Origin: UMGS1484 sp045661365
Lineage (GTDB): Bacteria; Bacillota; Clostridia; Oscillospirales; Acutalibacteraceae
DNA length: 28,408 nucleotides
Reading direction: 5' to 3'
Assembly (NCBI GenBank): GCA_045661365.1
Contig: JAZRFL010000160.1
Coordinates: 1-28,408, forward strand
Shown: positions 1-8,923 of the stretch, one piece after another
Position numbering within the stretch: the first letter of the stretch is position 1
How the letters are laid out: every line of letters starts with the position of its first letter
Notes under the pieces: generated by a model
The model's database searches: none
Seen by the model: the letters and a program-made list of their open reading frames with translations, nothing else
Told to the model about the DNA's origin: nothing
Program-made: the position numbers and the translations under genes

Positions 1-876
1 GCAATCGTTTGCGCTCATGGGGAACGCACTATACCCCCACTTGTCGAAGATTTTGGCATTTTTCCAGTCGTCAAAGGCCATGGTACCCAAGTTACCGCAG
101 GTAATAGCGCCGCCACCGTAAGAGTGCGCCAGCACAGGCACACCGTTGGGGTCGGCCGCCCGAATCACGTCGGCACGGTAAGCGATCTCTTTGGCAATAT
201 TATCCATCGTGAACAAACGAAAGTCGGTATAAGCCGCATAGGCACTGGTCCAGCGAGGAGGACGTACTTCATCGAAATCGGCAAAGTAATGTCCCCAAGA
301 ACGATTTAAATCTTCAATAGAATCATATTTTTGTTTGCACCAAGCCGAAAATTCTGCTACGGTAGCTTCGCAATAGCAGTAAGAATTGGCTTGTCCTTGC
401 ATAAAGTCGAACCATTGGTGAGGCTCGTTCATGGGCTCGTAAAAGGCTACGTTATCGTGCTTTTTGGTTTCTTTGATAACCCCTTCAATAAAGCGTTTTT
501 CCAAATCCCGTACTTCTTGGTGGTCAAAACAAAGACCGGGCCAACCACCGCTGGGGGTGTTGGGACGTACCGCCGGTTCAAAGGCTTGTCCTCGTTCGTT
601 CACATAGTAATATTGGGGATATTTGGCAATTGCCCACGCGGGTGCGGCGTGCATGTGGAACAAAATCCCCACTTGCAAATCATATTTTTTCGCGCAGGTA
701 AGCAAACGGTCGATAAAGGCGGTGTCGATCATCCCTTCTTCTTTTTCCAGCGCATTCCACACCAACCAAACACGAATGGTGTTAAAGCCGTATTGCTTCA
801 TAAGCGCCATGTCTTTTTCCCATTGATCCTCCGCAGGGGATGCACTGCGAAGATATTGTGTACCAAATACAAACAT
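1..876 (-). CDS. GH42-like beta-galactosidase, N-terminal part (cut by window edge)
   Basis: The first 292 codons are present and the reading frame is still open at the window edge. The protein begins MFVFGTQYLR and has no signal peptide, so it is probably cytoplasmic. It shows the TIM-barrel layout of glycoside hydrolase family 42: an early strand/helix with NTIRVWLVWN (residues 32-41), the likely acid/base glutamate E151 in FYEPMNEPHQW, and the family-typical segment WGHYFADFDEVRPPRW. The catalytic nucleophile would lie beyond the window. GH42 enzymes hydrolyse terminal beta-galactosides, sometimes arabinosides. The start is 3 nt after the stop of the upstream phosphodiesterase gene, with an AAGGAGAA ribosome binding site inside that gene's end, so the two are very likely co-transcribed. 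A related clan-A family is possible, since the region around the acid/base is NEPH rather than the common NEYG. Confidence 0.82.
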   Translation of the reverse strand, partial: MFVFGTQYLRSASPAEDQWEKDMALMKQYGFNTIRVWLVWNALEKEEGMIDTAFIDRLLTCAKKYDLQVGILFHMHAAPAWAIAKYPQYYYVNERGQAFEPAVRPNTPSGGWPGLCFDHQEVRDLEKRFIEGVIKETKKHDNVAFYEPMNEPHQWFDFMQGQANSYCYCEATVAEFSAWCKQKYDSIEDLNRSWGHYFADFDEVRPPRWTSAYAAYTDFRLFTMDNIAKEIAYRADVIRAADPNGVPVLAHSYGGGAITCGNLGTMAFDDWKNAKIFDKWGYSAFPMSANDC

Positions 877-879
877 CAC

Positions 880-1662
880 TTATTCTCCTTCAACTAATAC
901 TTTTCCTTCCCATTCACGGGGAATGGACACACCCATAATGGTGGCGATGGTGGGCGCAATATCCAAAATGCTCACGTTTTCCAGTTCCTTGCCTGCTTCA
1001 AACTCTTTGCCCAAAAACAGCATGGGAATGGTCATATCTTCGGGAAGGTCGGTACCGTGCATACGGTCGTGACCGCCGTGGTCGGCGGTTACCAGAATGG
1101 TATATCGGTCGCCGCAGGCGTCTACGACCCTTTTCACTTGATCGATAGCATAAGAAATGCAATCCAAATACGCATCACTCATCCAGCCCACGTCGTGACC
1201 GCCTTTTTCGTCGGTATCCACCAAATACAAAAACACAAAGTCGGGTTGCACCTGATCAATATACGCCAAAGCCTGATCGGTCAAAATCCCGTCGGCATGG
1301 TCGAAAGAATAAGCATTCATATATTGAGCAACTTGCAAATAACCGGGCAGAGAAAGGTCACGAATGGGCTCCCACCCAAAAAACGAGCCGCAAACACCCC
1401 CTGCACGGGAAATTTGTTCACAAAGTCCGTCGATGGGTCGGACCTGAGGTGCATACGCGTTGGTGGTGGTACCGTGACGCTCGGGGGTTACCGAATGAAA
1501 CATGGACATGTGACAAGGCAAAGTCACCGAGGGGAACACCGTTTGCGCGGTCAGGGTGTAACTGCCCTGTTGCATCAATTCCTTTACGATAGGATTGCCG
1601 CATTGCATTAACCCGTCGGGACGCATGCCGTCAATGGAAATGAGAATGACTTTATTTTTCAT
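880..1662 (-). CDS. type I phosphodiesterase / nucleotide pyrophosphatase-like, alkaline phosphatase superfamily
   Basis: This 260-aa protein has the metal-binding and nucleophile pattern of the alkaline phosphatase superfamily (PF01663-type). ISIDGMRPD gives metal ligand D11, FPSVTLPCHMS gives the Thr nucleophile T47, VDTDEKGGHDVGW gives D149/D151 and H156, TADHGGHD gives D194 and H195, and H202 follows. Such enzymes use two zinc ions to split phosphodiester, pyrophosphate or phosphomonoester bonds. The substrate cannot be told from the sequence. There is no signal peptide, so the enzyme probably acts in the cytoplasm, unlike most secreted nucleotide pyrophosphatases. An AGGAGAGG ribosome binding site precedes the ATG. 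It has its own promoter (1696-1724) and lies 3 nt upstream of the GH42 gene, which suggests a role linked to sugar or glycoconjugate breakdown; that link is inference. Confidence 0.85.
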   Translation of the reverse strand: MKNKVILISIDGMRPDGLMQCGNPIVKELMQQGSYTLTAQTVFPSVTLPCHMSMFHSVTPERHGTTTNAYAPQVRPIDGLCEQISRAGGVCGSFFGWEPIRDLSLPGYLQVAQYMNAYSFDHADGILTDQALAYIDQVQPDFVFLYLVDTDEKGGHDVGWMSDAYLDCISYAIDQVKRVVDACGDRYTILVTADHGGHDRMHGTDLPEDMTIPMLFLGKEFEAGKELENVSILDIAPTIATIMGVSIPREWEGKVLVEGE

Positions 1663-1695
1663 AGAGTTCCTCTCCTCTATTTGGATTTCGTTTTC

Positions 1696-1724
1696 AGTAT
1701 AACAAAGTTTATGATAAGTTACAA
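1696..1724 (-). promoter_or_regulatory. sigma-A promoter for the phosphodiesterase-GH42 unit
   Basis: On the minus strand TTGTAA (-35, 1719-1724) and TATACT (-10, 1696-1701) are separated by exactly 17 bp, about 35 nt upstream of the phosphodiesterase start. It lies in the 72-nt gap after the rhamnosidase gene. No convincing terminator is seen in this gap, so read-through from the upstream operon remains possible. Confidence 0.6.
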
Positions 1725-1734
1725 CCCAAACGTC

Positions 1735-3984
1735 TTATTTTTTTATCACAACGTAGTCCCCGTTTTGGGCTTGGCAAATGCTTTCGCCGTTTTCAAAGGT
1801 ATATCCCTTGGGCAGACGAATCACCCCATGGCAATCTTCGGGCAAAGTAACGGTATATAGAATTTTATCGCCCGTTCGTTGCCAACCGGCCTCAATTCTG
1901 CCGTAGTTGCTGTCGAAATAGGCGGTAGCATCCTCTAAAACGGAGGCAAAGTGAGGAGCAAACACAACATGCTTATGGTCGTTGACAGCAGGATTATAAC
2001 AAATTCCTGCTAAATGTTGCACAAACCAACTGCTGATATCTCCCCAAAAATGGTGGTTACGGGAACGGATGATCTCTTGATCAAATGCCTCCCACAAGGT
2101 GGTAGCGCCTTGTGTAAGCCAATAGCCGTAAGAGGGAAAATCAGGCCCCAAAATCATAGACAAAGCAAGGTCGGTTTCACCCCGACTGCCAAGCACGTGG
2201 AACAGTACCCGACCGCCAAGCACCCCAAGGTCCATTTTGCCGTCGGCTTCATCAATCAATGCCAACAGTCGGGCAAAAGCACCCTCGGATTCGTCGGGGG
2301 TTTCGGGGTTGAACACCCCGTAAAACAATGCCATGGCTTGGCAAGTTTGACAATTCCCCTGCACCGTCATGGTGTCAAAATCCACCAAATGGGTGCGAAT
2401 GGCGGTTCGCATCTTCTCACGGAACACGCGAGCAACTTCGGCCTGTTCGGTCAGATTTGCTTCACGGAATAAAAACTCGGCTTTGGCGGCTAAATCCATG
2501 GCTACAATGCTATCGGTCACCACCAGAGGGGCTTTGGGAGCGCCTGCATTAACAAATCCCGTATGGCACCAATCCCCCAACCCAATCGCCAGCAAACCGC
2601 GGGTGTCTTTGCGGGTGTCCAGATAATTGAAGTAGCGAATCATGGCATCGGCGGTATCCACCGTAAGCGAAAGGTCACCCCGATACCGATACACAAACCA
2701 AGGCAGATAAAACAGCACGCTATCCCAAGCGGGGCCGTTGCCCCATGCAAAACCCCACCCTGCGGTGGGCACAATGCCGGGAAGCGCCCCACGGTCGTCT
2801 TGCGCTTTTACAATGTTGCGAAGCCACTCTTTGTATTCGCCATGGGCGGCAAACTGCAACAGGGTTTGTTCGGCAGAAAGAGCCGCGTCGGCGGTCCAAC
2901 CGTTCTTTTCCCGATGAGGGCAGTCGGTAGGGAAATAATGGAAGTTGGAAATCACCGACCGACGAGTAATATCATACAACGTTTGCACCACCCCGTGAGA
3001 AGTGGTAAACCCGCCACATACCGCCAAATCGGAATGCAAGGTGCAAAAGGTGAGCAGGTCTGGGGTGGCTTGGCTCTCGGTGATGCCACGCACGGTCACG
3101 TAACGGAACCCGTGATAGGTAAAACAAGGGGTGTAAATTTCGGTGTCCTCCCCTTTACAAATATAAACGTCTTTATGTACAATTTTCAAATCCCGCGGAG
3201 TTTTCTCTCTGGCAAACCAAACGCAGGTAACGTCCATTTTGCCGTCAATCAAGGTCTCGCCGTGTTGCCATTCAACGGTTTGGCCTTTGGTGCCTTTTAC
3301 TTGCAGGCGGCACACCCCCGTGTGGTTCACGCCAAAATCGTAAAGGTAACTGCCGTCATCCATAGGAATAATGGTCACAGGCTTGATTTCTTCTCCGTAC
3401 ACAATGGGTTCCGCCTCACACAGACGCTTTTCCCCTTTAGGAGTAGTGGCGGAAATGGCGTTTGCCCAATGGCTGTCGTCAAAATTCGGCAAATTCCAGC
3501 CATCAATTTCTTTGGTGGCATGGTAATGCACCCCAAAGCGGTAATCGTCGAATACGATGGGAGAGGGTGCGATTTTTACTGTTTCATCACTTTCCACGGT
3601 TGTTCCGTCAAAGGTGAGGGAAAAAGCAACCTTGGGAGCAGAACGGAAGGCGGCTTTATCGAACTCCCAAATATATCCGCCCTCGTTATTTTGCAAGCCG
3701 TTGCCAAGCAGGATACCCAACACGTTTTTGCCTTTGTTTAAGGTCACGGTATACCGGTCGTAATACACCAAATCATCGGTGTTGCTAATATAAGGTGCCA
3801 ACAATCCCTTGGTGATTTCTACCCCATTCCAATACAGCCGATACAAGCCGCAAGCGGTGATGAGCAGTTGGGCGGTGGTTTCTTTTTCTGCCACAATGGC
3901 TTTTCGCAAATACGGGGCAGGCACACCTTTGTCTAAGGTAGTATACTGAGTGGTGGCGGCAATAAATTGATTGGGAAAGTTCAT
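1735..3984 (-). CDS. alpha-L-rhamnosidase, glycoside hydrolase family 78
   Basis: This 749-aa enzyme removes terminal alpha-L-rhamnose from plant polysaccharides or glycosides by an inverting mechanism. The N-terminal half (about 1-320) is beta-rich, matching the accessory sandwich domains of GH78. The (alpha/alpha)6-barrel follows, with the diagnostic segment TDCPHREKNGWTADA at about 353-367; D354, E359 and D366 have the same spacing as D567, E572 and D579 of Bacillus sp. GL1 RhaB. A second conserved glutamate, E632, is in QGATTLWEAFD. The last ~90 residues are the usual C-terminal sandwich. No signal peptide is seen, so it should act on imported oligosaccharides. I chose the ATG at 3984: its ATGA overlaps the folC stop and GGAGGA lies just upstream. 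The longer frame to 4065 would run deep into folC. Translation is probably coupled to folC. Confidence 0.93.
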   Translation of the reverse strand: MNFPNQFIAATTQYTTLDKGVPAPYLRKAIVAEKETTAQLLITACGLYRLYWNGVEITKGLLAPYISNTDDLVYYDRYTVTLNKGKNVLGILLGNGLQNNEGGYIWEFDKAAFRSAPKVAFSLTFDGTTVESDETVKIAPSPIVFDDYRFGVHYHATKEIDGWNLPNFDDSHWANAISATTPKGEKRLCEAEPIVYGEEIKPVTIIPMDDGSYLYDFGVNHTGVCRLQVKGTKGQTVEWQHGETLIDGKMDVTCVWFAREKTPRDLKIVHKDVYICKGEDTEIYTPCFTYHGFRYVTVRGITESQATPDLLTFCTLHSDLAVCGGFTTSHGVVQTLYDITRRSVISNFHYFPTDCPHREKNGWTADAALSAEQTLLQFAAHGEYKEWLRNIVKAQDDRGALPGIVPTAGWGFAWGNGPAWDSVLFYLPWFVYRYRGDLSLTVDTADAMIRYFNYLDTRKDTRGLLAIGLGDWCHTGFVNAGAPKAPLVVTDSIVAMDLAAKAEFLFREANLTEQAEVARVFREKMRTAIRTHLVDFDTMTVQGNCQTCQAMALFYGVFNPETPDESEGAFARLLALIDEADGKMDLGVLGGRVLFHVLGSRGETDLALSMILGPDFPSYGYWLTQGATTLWEAFDQEIIRSRNHHFWGDISSWFVQHLAGICYNPAVNDHKHVVFAPHFASVLEDATAYFDSNYGRIEAGWQRTGDKILYTVTLPEDCHGVIRLPKGYTFENGESICQAQNGDYVVIKK

Positions 3985-5231
3985 TTTGATTCCTCCAATA
4001 AAGTCAGGATTTCGCCCGCCAAATACAACGAACCGAAAATCACAACGGGACGGGGTTCGCCCCATAGGGTTTTAAGCAAACCATCATCTACCGTAGCAAC
4101 AACAGTTTCACAACAAGGGGAAAACAAGTCGGCTACTTTTTCTGCCGACAACGCCCTTGCGTTGTTGGGGGTGACCGCAATCAGTTTACACAGGCGCTCC
4201 CCCATGGCACTTGCCAATTCTTGGGCGGCTTTGTCACTCATGACACCGCACACCCCTACTGCCTTTTGCTCTCCTAAAAAATGGTGCAAGGTTTTCGCAA
4301 GGGCGGTTGCCCCTTGGGGATTATGGGCACCGTCCAACAAAATCAGCGGTTCTTTTCGTAACACTTGACAGCGAGCAGGGTGCACCGCATTTGCCAAGCC
4401 GTTTTGTATGGCTTGCTCGGTTACTACAAGACCGCTCGCCCCAATCAATTCCAATGCGGTGACCGCATTTTGGGGTTGATATGCCCCATGTAAAGAAAGG
4501 GAAAAGGATCGCCCCCCATAGGTAAAACGGGTGGCTTCGGGGGTGATTTCGTCCACCGTAAGGGCAGACGCACCGGGCAAAATCACCTTACAGTTCAGAT
4601 TGGCCGCTTGCTCCATGGCTACGGCAATCACTTGGGTGGGTTGACCGGGGGAAAGCACCACCGGCACGTTTTGTTTTAGTATACCGCACTTTTCTTTGGC
4701 AATTTGCTCTATGGTGTCCCCCAACAAATCGGTATGGTCCAACCCCACGGCGGTTATGGCGGTGGCAAGGGGCTTTTTCACCACGTTGGTAGCATCCAAC
4801 CGACCGCCAAGCCCTGTTTCCAGCACCACCACGTGACAATTCTGTTCATAAAAGTAGCAAAAAGCCACGGCGGTAATAAAAGCGAATTGAGAAAGCTCTT
4901 CCCCCAGCTCGTCGGTAACGGCTTTTACTTTTGTGGCAAGACGAGCATACTCCCGGTCAGGAATAGGTTTACCATCCACTTGCATTCGCTCGTAAAAAGA
5001 CACCAAATAAGGGGAGGTAAACAACCCCACCTTGTACCCTGCCGCCTGCAAAACCGAGGCGGCAACGGCGCACACCGACCCTTTGCCGTTGGTGCCTGCC
5101 ACGTGAAGAATTTGCAAATTTTCTTGGGGATTGCAAAGCCGCTCTAACACGGCTTGTATGCAAGCAAGGCCCGGCGTTTTGCCGAGCCTTTTTAACGAAT
5201 GGGTATAAGTTAATGCTTGCGAACTATTCAT
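3981..5231 (-). CDS. folC: folylpolyglutamate synthase / dihydrofolate synthase
   Basis: This 416-aa Mur-ligase family enzyme uses ATP to add glutamate to dihydropteroate or folates, producing retained polyglutamylated folates. Visible motifs are the P-loop HVAGTNGKGS (43-52), the folate-loop segment ETGLGGRLDATNVV (138-151), AVGLDHTDLLGDTIEQIA (161-178) and LDGAHNP (299-305), all typical of FolC. The start MNSSQALTYTHSL matches the usual FolC N terminus and lies 4 nt after the valS stop. The frame stays open upstream to in-frame ATG and TTG codons within valS, but that extension does not resemble the family. Its stop overlaps the start of the rhamnosidase gene by 4 nt. Confidence 0.95.
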   Translation of the reverse strand: MNSSQALTYTHSLKRLGKTPGLACIQAVLERLCNPQENLQILHVAGTNGKGSVCAVAASVLQAAGYKVGLFTSPYLVSFYERMQVDGKPIPDREYARLATKVKAVTDELGEELSQFAFITAVAFCYFYEQNCHVVVLETGLGGRLDATNVVKKPLATAITAVGLDHTDLLGDTIEQIAKEKCGILKQNVPVVLSPGQPTQVIAVAMEQAANLNCKVILPGASALTVDEITPEATRFTYGGRSFSLSLHGAYQPQNAVTALELIGASGLVVTEQAIQNGLANAVHPARCQVLRKEPLILLDGAHNPQGATALAKTLHHFLGEQKAVGVCGVMSDKAAQELASAMGERLCKLIAVTPNNARALSAEKVADLFSPCCETVVATVDDGLLKTLWGEPRPVVIFGSLYLAGEILTLLEESK

Positions 5232-5235
5232 AGGA

Positions 5236-7869
5236 CTACCGATTTTGCATGGATGCAATACTTTCATCAATCAGTTTGATTTTTTCTTGCAATTTTTCGG
5301 CGGCTTCTCGTTGATTGTCAACGATTGGCTTGGGTGCTTTGCTGACAAACGCTTCGTTATTCAGCTTTGCCATAACCCCTGCAAGCACCTTTTCGGTTTG
5401 CTCTTTTTCTTTGGTAAGACGAGCAATTTCGGCTTCAAAGTCCACCAATTGATCCATGGGAATATACATGGTAGCGTCGGCGGTAACAATCGAAACCGCG
5501 CCGGGCAGGTCAAAGGCTTCGCCCACGGTTACCTGGGAAGCAGATGCCAATTTTTCAAAGAATACCCCACCGGTAGTAAAGGTATCCACATATTTGGTAG
5601 CCACGTAAACGGCGGCTTTTTTGCTGGGCGCAACGTTCATTTCGGCACGGCGATTACGCACGGCACGAATCCCGTCCATAATCCGTTCAAACTCGGCGGC
5701 ATCGGCGGCGAAATTAAGAGCCTCATCATACACAAGCCAATCGGACTTCATTACGGTTTCGCCTTCGTGAGGCAGGGTTTGCCAAATTTCTTCGGTAATG
5801 AAGGGCATAAAGGGATGCAACAGTTTCAGGGTGTTGGACATCACGTATACCAATACCGCTTTGGCATCGGCTTTGGCGGCGGCATCGTCCCCATTTAGGC
5901 GAACCTTGGAAAGTTCAATGTACCAGTCGCACAGAACGTCCCAAATAAAGTCGTACAATTTGGCAACCGCAATACCCAGTTCGAATTTTTCCAAGTTTTC
6001 GGTTACCTCTTTTACTACGTCGTTGTAGCGGGTAAGAATCCACTTGTCTTCCAAAGCAAGGGTTTGGGGCAAGTGGGGAGCGGCTTCATTTTCGTCCAGA
6101 TTCATCAGCACGAAACGAGCGGCATTCCAAATCTTATTGGCAAAATTACGGGAGGCTTCGGCTTTTTCGGGCATATACCGCATATCGTTACCGGGGCTGT
6201 TACCGGTAGCCAAGGTAAAGCGCAAAGCGTCGGCACCGTATTTGTCAATTTCTTCCAGGGGGTCAATGCCGTTGCCCAAGGATTTGGACATTTTACGACC
6301 TTGCGAGTCCCGCACGATTCCGTGCATTAACACGGTGTTGAAGGGTGCTTCGCCCATATTTTCCAAACCGGAGAAGATCATACGGGATACCCAGAAGAAG
6401 ATAATATCATAACCCGTAACCAAGGTGTTGGTGGGGTAAAAATATTTCAGGTCTTTGGTTTCGTCGGGCCAACCCAAGGTAGAGAAGGGCCACAAAGCCG
6501 AAGAGAACCAAGTGTCCAGGGTGTCCTCATCTTGGCGGATATGGGTACTGCCGCATTTGGGACAAACGGCTACGTTGTCCTCTTTGGTTACGGTAATTTC
6601 GCCGCAATCGTCACAATACCATACCGGCAGACGGTGACCCCACCAAAGTTGGCGAGAAATACACCAGTCACGGATGTTTTCCATCCAGTTATAATAGGTT
6701 TTTTCAAACCGTTCGGGAATAATGCGAATATCTTTGTTGCGCACCGCTTCAATGGCAGGTTTTGCCAAGGGTTCCATTTTTACGAACCATTGGTAAGAAA
6801 CCCAAGGTTCCACGGTGGTGTGGCAACGATAGCATTCCCCAACGTTGTGCTTGTGGGGTTCCACTTCCAAAAGGAAGCCGCCTGCTTTCAGGTCTTCTAC
6901 CACCGCTTTGCGGGCTTCAAACCGTTCCATACCGCAGTATTTGCCGCCGTTTTCGTTAACAACCGCACCTTCGTCAAAAATGTTGATCACAGGCAGGTTA
7001 TGACGCAGACCCACTTCAAAGTCGTTGGGGTCATGAGCGGGGGTGATTTTTACCGCACCGGTACCGAATTCGGGATCAACGTAGGTGTCGGCAACAATGG
7101 GAATTTCACGATTCATCAAAGGCAACATGAGGGTTTTGCCCACCATGTCTTTGTACCGTTCATCATCGGGATGCACTGCCACAGCGGTGTCCCCCATCAT
7201 GGTTTCGGGACGGGTGGTGGCAAGCTCAATATAACCGCTGCCGTCGGTCAAAGGATACCGCAAGTGCCAGAAGAAGCTGTCTTGCTCGGTGTATTCTACC
7301 TCGGCGTCGGAAATAGAGGTCTTACAATGGGGGCACCAGTTGATGATGCGTTCCCCACGGTAGATCAGTCCTTTTTCATACAAACGGGTAAACACTTCTT
7401 TTACCGCTTTGGAGCAACCTTCGTCCATGGTAAACCGTTCCCGTTGCCAGTCGCAAGAGGAACCCAGTTTACGAAGCTGAGTGGTAATGCGGTTGCCATA
7501 GGTTTCTTTCCAAGCCCAAGCACGTTCCAAAAAGCCGTCGCGGCCCAAATCTTCTTTGGTAACCCCTTCTTCAGCCATGGCGGCAACGATCTTGGCTTCG
7601 GTAGCAATAGAAGCATGGTCGGGGTCGGGCAACCACAAAGCGCAATACCCCTGCATTCTGCGGAAACGAATGAGGATGTCTTGCAAGGTGTTGTCCAAAG
7701 CGTGACCCATATGGAGTTGCCCCGTAATATTGGGAGGAGGCATAACAATGGTATACGGCTTTTTGTCAGGGTCGGCTTCCATATGGAAATAGCCGTTTTC
7801 TTCCCAGAACTTATACAGCCGTTCTTCTACCGATTTGGGATCATAAATCTTATCAAGCTGTTTGCTCAT
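5236..7869 (-). CDS. valS: valyl-tRNA synthetase
   Basis: This 877-aa class I synthetase charges tRNA-Val with valine and edits mischarged threonine. The HIGH-type motif is HMGH at 53-56 after PPPNITGQL, and KMSKS is at 526-530. The inserted CP1 editing domain (about 145-370) contains TTRPETMMGDTAVAVHP and GTGAVKITPAHDPNDF. A four-cysteine zinc-ribbon-like insertion lies at about 419-439 (CDDC ... CPKC), followed by DEDTLDTWFSSALWPF. The C-terminal ~65 residues form the usual tRNA-binding coiled coil. I chose the ATG at 7869; an in-frame TTG at 7872 sits slightly better relative to the AAAGGAA ribosome binding site and remains an alternative. The length is normal for bacterial ValRS. No T-box leader is seen: only about 15 nt separate it from the upstream methyltransferase gene. 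Confidence 0.97.
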   Translation of the reverse strand: MSKQLDKIYDPKSVEERLYKFWEENGYFHMEADPDKKPYTIVMPPPNITGQLHMGHALDNTLQDILIRFRRMQGYCALWLPDPDHASIATEAKIVAAMAEEGVTKEDLGRDGFLERAWAWKETYGNRITTQLRKLGSSCDWQRERFTMDEGCSKAVKEVFTRLYEKGLIYRGERIINWCPHCKTSISDAEVEYTEQDSFFWHLRYPLTDGSGYIELATTRPETMMGDTAVAVHPDDERYKDMVGKTLMLPLMNREIPIVADTYVDPEFGTGAVKITPAHDPNDFEVGLRHNLPVINIFDEGAVVNENGGKYCGMERFEARKAVVEDLKAGGFLLEVEPHKHNVGECYRCHTTVEPWVSYQWFVKMEPLAKPAIEAVRNKDIRIIPERFEKTYYNWMENIRDWCISRQLWWGHRLPVWYCDDCGEITVTKEDNVAVCPKCGSTHIRQDEDTLDTWFSSALWPFSTLGWPDETKDLKYFYPTNTLVTGYDIIFFWVSRMIFSGLENMGEAPFNTVLMHGIVRDSQGRKMSKSLGNGIDPLEEIDKYGADALRFTLATGNSPGNDMRYMPEKAEASRNFANKIWNAARFVLMNLDENEAAPHLPQTLALEDKWILTRYNDVVKEVTENLEKFELGIAVAKLYDFIWDVLCDWYIELSKVRLNGDDAAAKADAKAVLVYVMSNTLKLLHPFMPFITEEIWQTLPHEGETVMKSDWLVYDEALNFAADAAEFERIMDGIRAVRNRRAEMNVAPSKKAAVYVATKYVDTFTTGGVFFEKLASASQVTVGEAFDLPGAVSIVTADATMYIPMDQLVDFEAEIARLTKEKEQTEKVLAGVMAKLNNEAFVSKAPKPIVDNQREAAEKLQEKIKLIDESIASMQNR

Positions 7870-7884
7870 CAATTTTTCATTCCT

Positions 7885-8616
7885 TTATTGTTTCTTCATT
7901 ACGTAAATCAGCCGTTGGCTGTCTTCCTTAGGCTGGTTAAAAGTCATGTCGTCATATACGGCAAGCAAGGTAAACTTCTTTCCTGCCGCTTGCTCGATTT
8001 CGTCTGTGGTGTAAGCTCGTTCCCGAATTTGCTCGGTGGTGCGTACGTATTTGTCCCCATGTGGGGCAAACAGATCCAAGGTCATGTGCGTCACACATTC
8101 CTCGGTTTGATTTTGCCAAACACAGTACACGTCGGGGGTGTCGTACACAAAGGTGTTGTTCCCCAAAACCTGTTCGTGTTTGTAGGGGGTATTCAGATCA
8201 AACACCAGCAACCCGTCCGGATCAAGGAAATAATATAGCCGTTCAAAAAAACGGTGCAGATCCCCCTGTTCGGTCAGATGATTGATGCAATCATACGTAG
8301 ACACAGCGCCGCTTGACGTACCGTACAGATCCAATTCCCGCAGATCTTGACACACCCACAAAATACCGCTGTCGCATGGCGTTTCACTCATGGCAACGCT
8401 CAGCATTTCGGCAGACAAGTCTACCCCGATCATGTCGACCCCCTTGCCGGCCAACAAGCGTGTCATGCGCCCGCTGCCGCAACCAAGGTCGATCAAGCTG
8501 TTTGGGGAAAGTCCATGGTGCGCCATTACCGCAAGCAAATAGTCGCAACGAGCTTCGTAATCCACCCGACCCATTAAACGGTCGTAAAATTCGGAAAACC
8601 TACCGTAACCGCTCAT
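7885..8616 (-). CDS. class I SAM-dependent methyltransferase
   Basis: This 243-aa cytoplasmic protein has a Rossmann-type methyltransferase fold. Motif I is LIDLGCGSGR (41-50), the acidic residue ending strand 2 is D66 in IGVDLSAEM, and YDCINHL at about 108-114 matches the later strand. The N terminus (YGRFSEFYDRLMGRVDYEARCDYL) is common in unassigned Firmicutes methyltransferases of this size. The substrate is unknown; nothing in the sequence separates small-molecule from RNA or protein methylation. Its ATG overlaps the stop of the upstream TrpR-family gene by 4 nt (ATGA), implying coupled translation, and valS follows after about 15 nt. Confidence 0.85.
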   Translation of the reverse strand: MSGYGRFSEFYDRLMGRVDYEARCDYLLAVMAHHGLSPNSLIDLGCGSGRMTRLLAGKGVDMIGVDLSAEMLSVAMSETPCDSGILWVCQDLRELDLYGTSSGAVSTYDCINHLTEQGDLHRFFERLYYFLDPDGLLVFDLNTPYKHEQVLGNNTFVYDTPDVYCVWQNQTEECVTHMTLDLFAPHGDKYVRTTEQIRERAYTTDEIEQAAGKKFTLLAVYDDMTFNQPKEDSQRLIYVMKKQ

Positions 8617-8903
8617 TGATCATCTAAACGGGCAAGCACCATGTCGTAGCCGTCGTTCCCGTAAGCAAGGGAGCGCTTAACACGGCTAATGGTGGCGGTA
8701 GATGCACCGGTAGCTTTGACGATTTCGCTGTACACCTTTTTTTCTTTGAGCATGACCGCAACCTGATACCGTTGGGACATGGCACGCAATTCCTGTATGG
8801 TACACAAATCGCCAAAAAAGTCAATGCATTCTTCTACGGTTTGCAAGGTCAAAATGGCACGAAACAACTCTTCGGCCGAGGAGGTCATCATTTTATCATC
8901 CAT
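8613..8903 (-). CDS. YerC/YecD-type TrpR-related DNA-binding protein
   Basis: This 96-aa protein is all-helical and matches the Trp repressor superfamily (PF01371), YerC/YecD type. The helix-turn-helix spans about 57-79 (VYSEIVKATGASTATISRVKRSL), preceded by the family-typical segment DLCTIQELRAMSQRYQVA (32-49). Members of this family in Firmicutes have been annotated as possible regulators, but their ligand and targets are largely unknown; this one need not bind tryptophan. It sits between lysC and the methyltransferase in an apparently single transcript. A short AGAGG ribosome binding site precedes the ATG, about 20 nt after the lysC stop. Confidence 0.88.
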   Translation of the reverse strand: MDDKMMTSSAEELFRAILTLQTVEECIDFFGDLCTIQELRAMSQRYQVAVMLKEKKVYSEIVKATGASTATISRVKRSLAYGNDGYDMVLARLDDQ

Positions 8904-8923
8904 TTTGTGCCTCTTTCTTTCTT

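Noticed and set aside
2563..3741. Open frame of 392 codons on the plus strand
   Set aside because: It is antisense to the rhamnosidase with intact catalytic residues; composition is that of a shadow frame.
3985..4065. 27-codon N-terminal extension of the rhamnosidase
   Set aside because: It overlaps folC and lacks a ribosome binding site, whereas the ATG at 3984 has GGAGGA and an ATGA overlap.
6532..8238. Long open frame of 568 codons on the plus strand
   Set aside because: It is antisense to valS and the methyltransferase, has no family motifs and no ribosome binding site.
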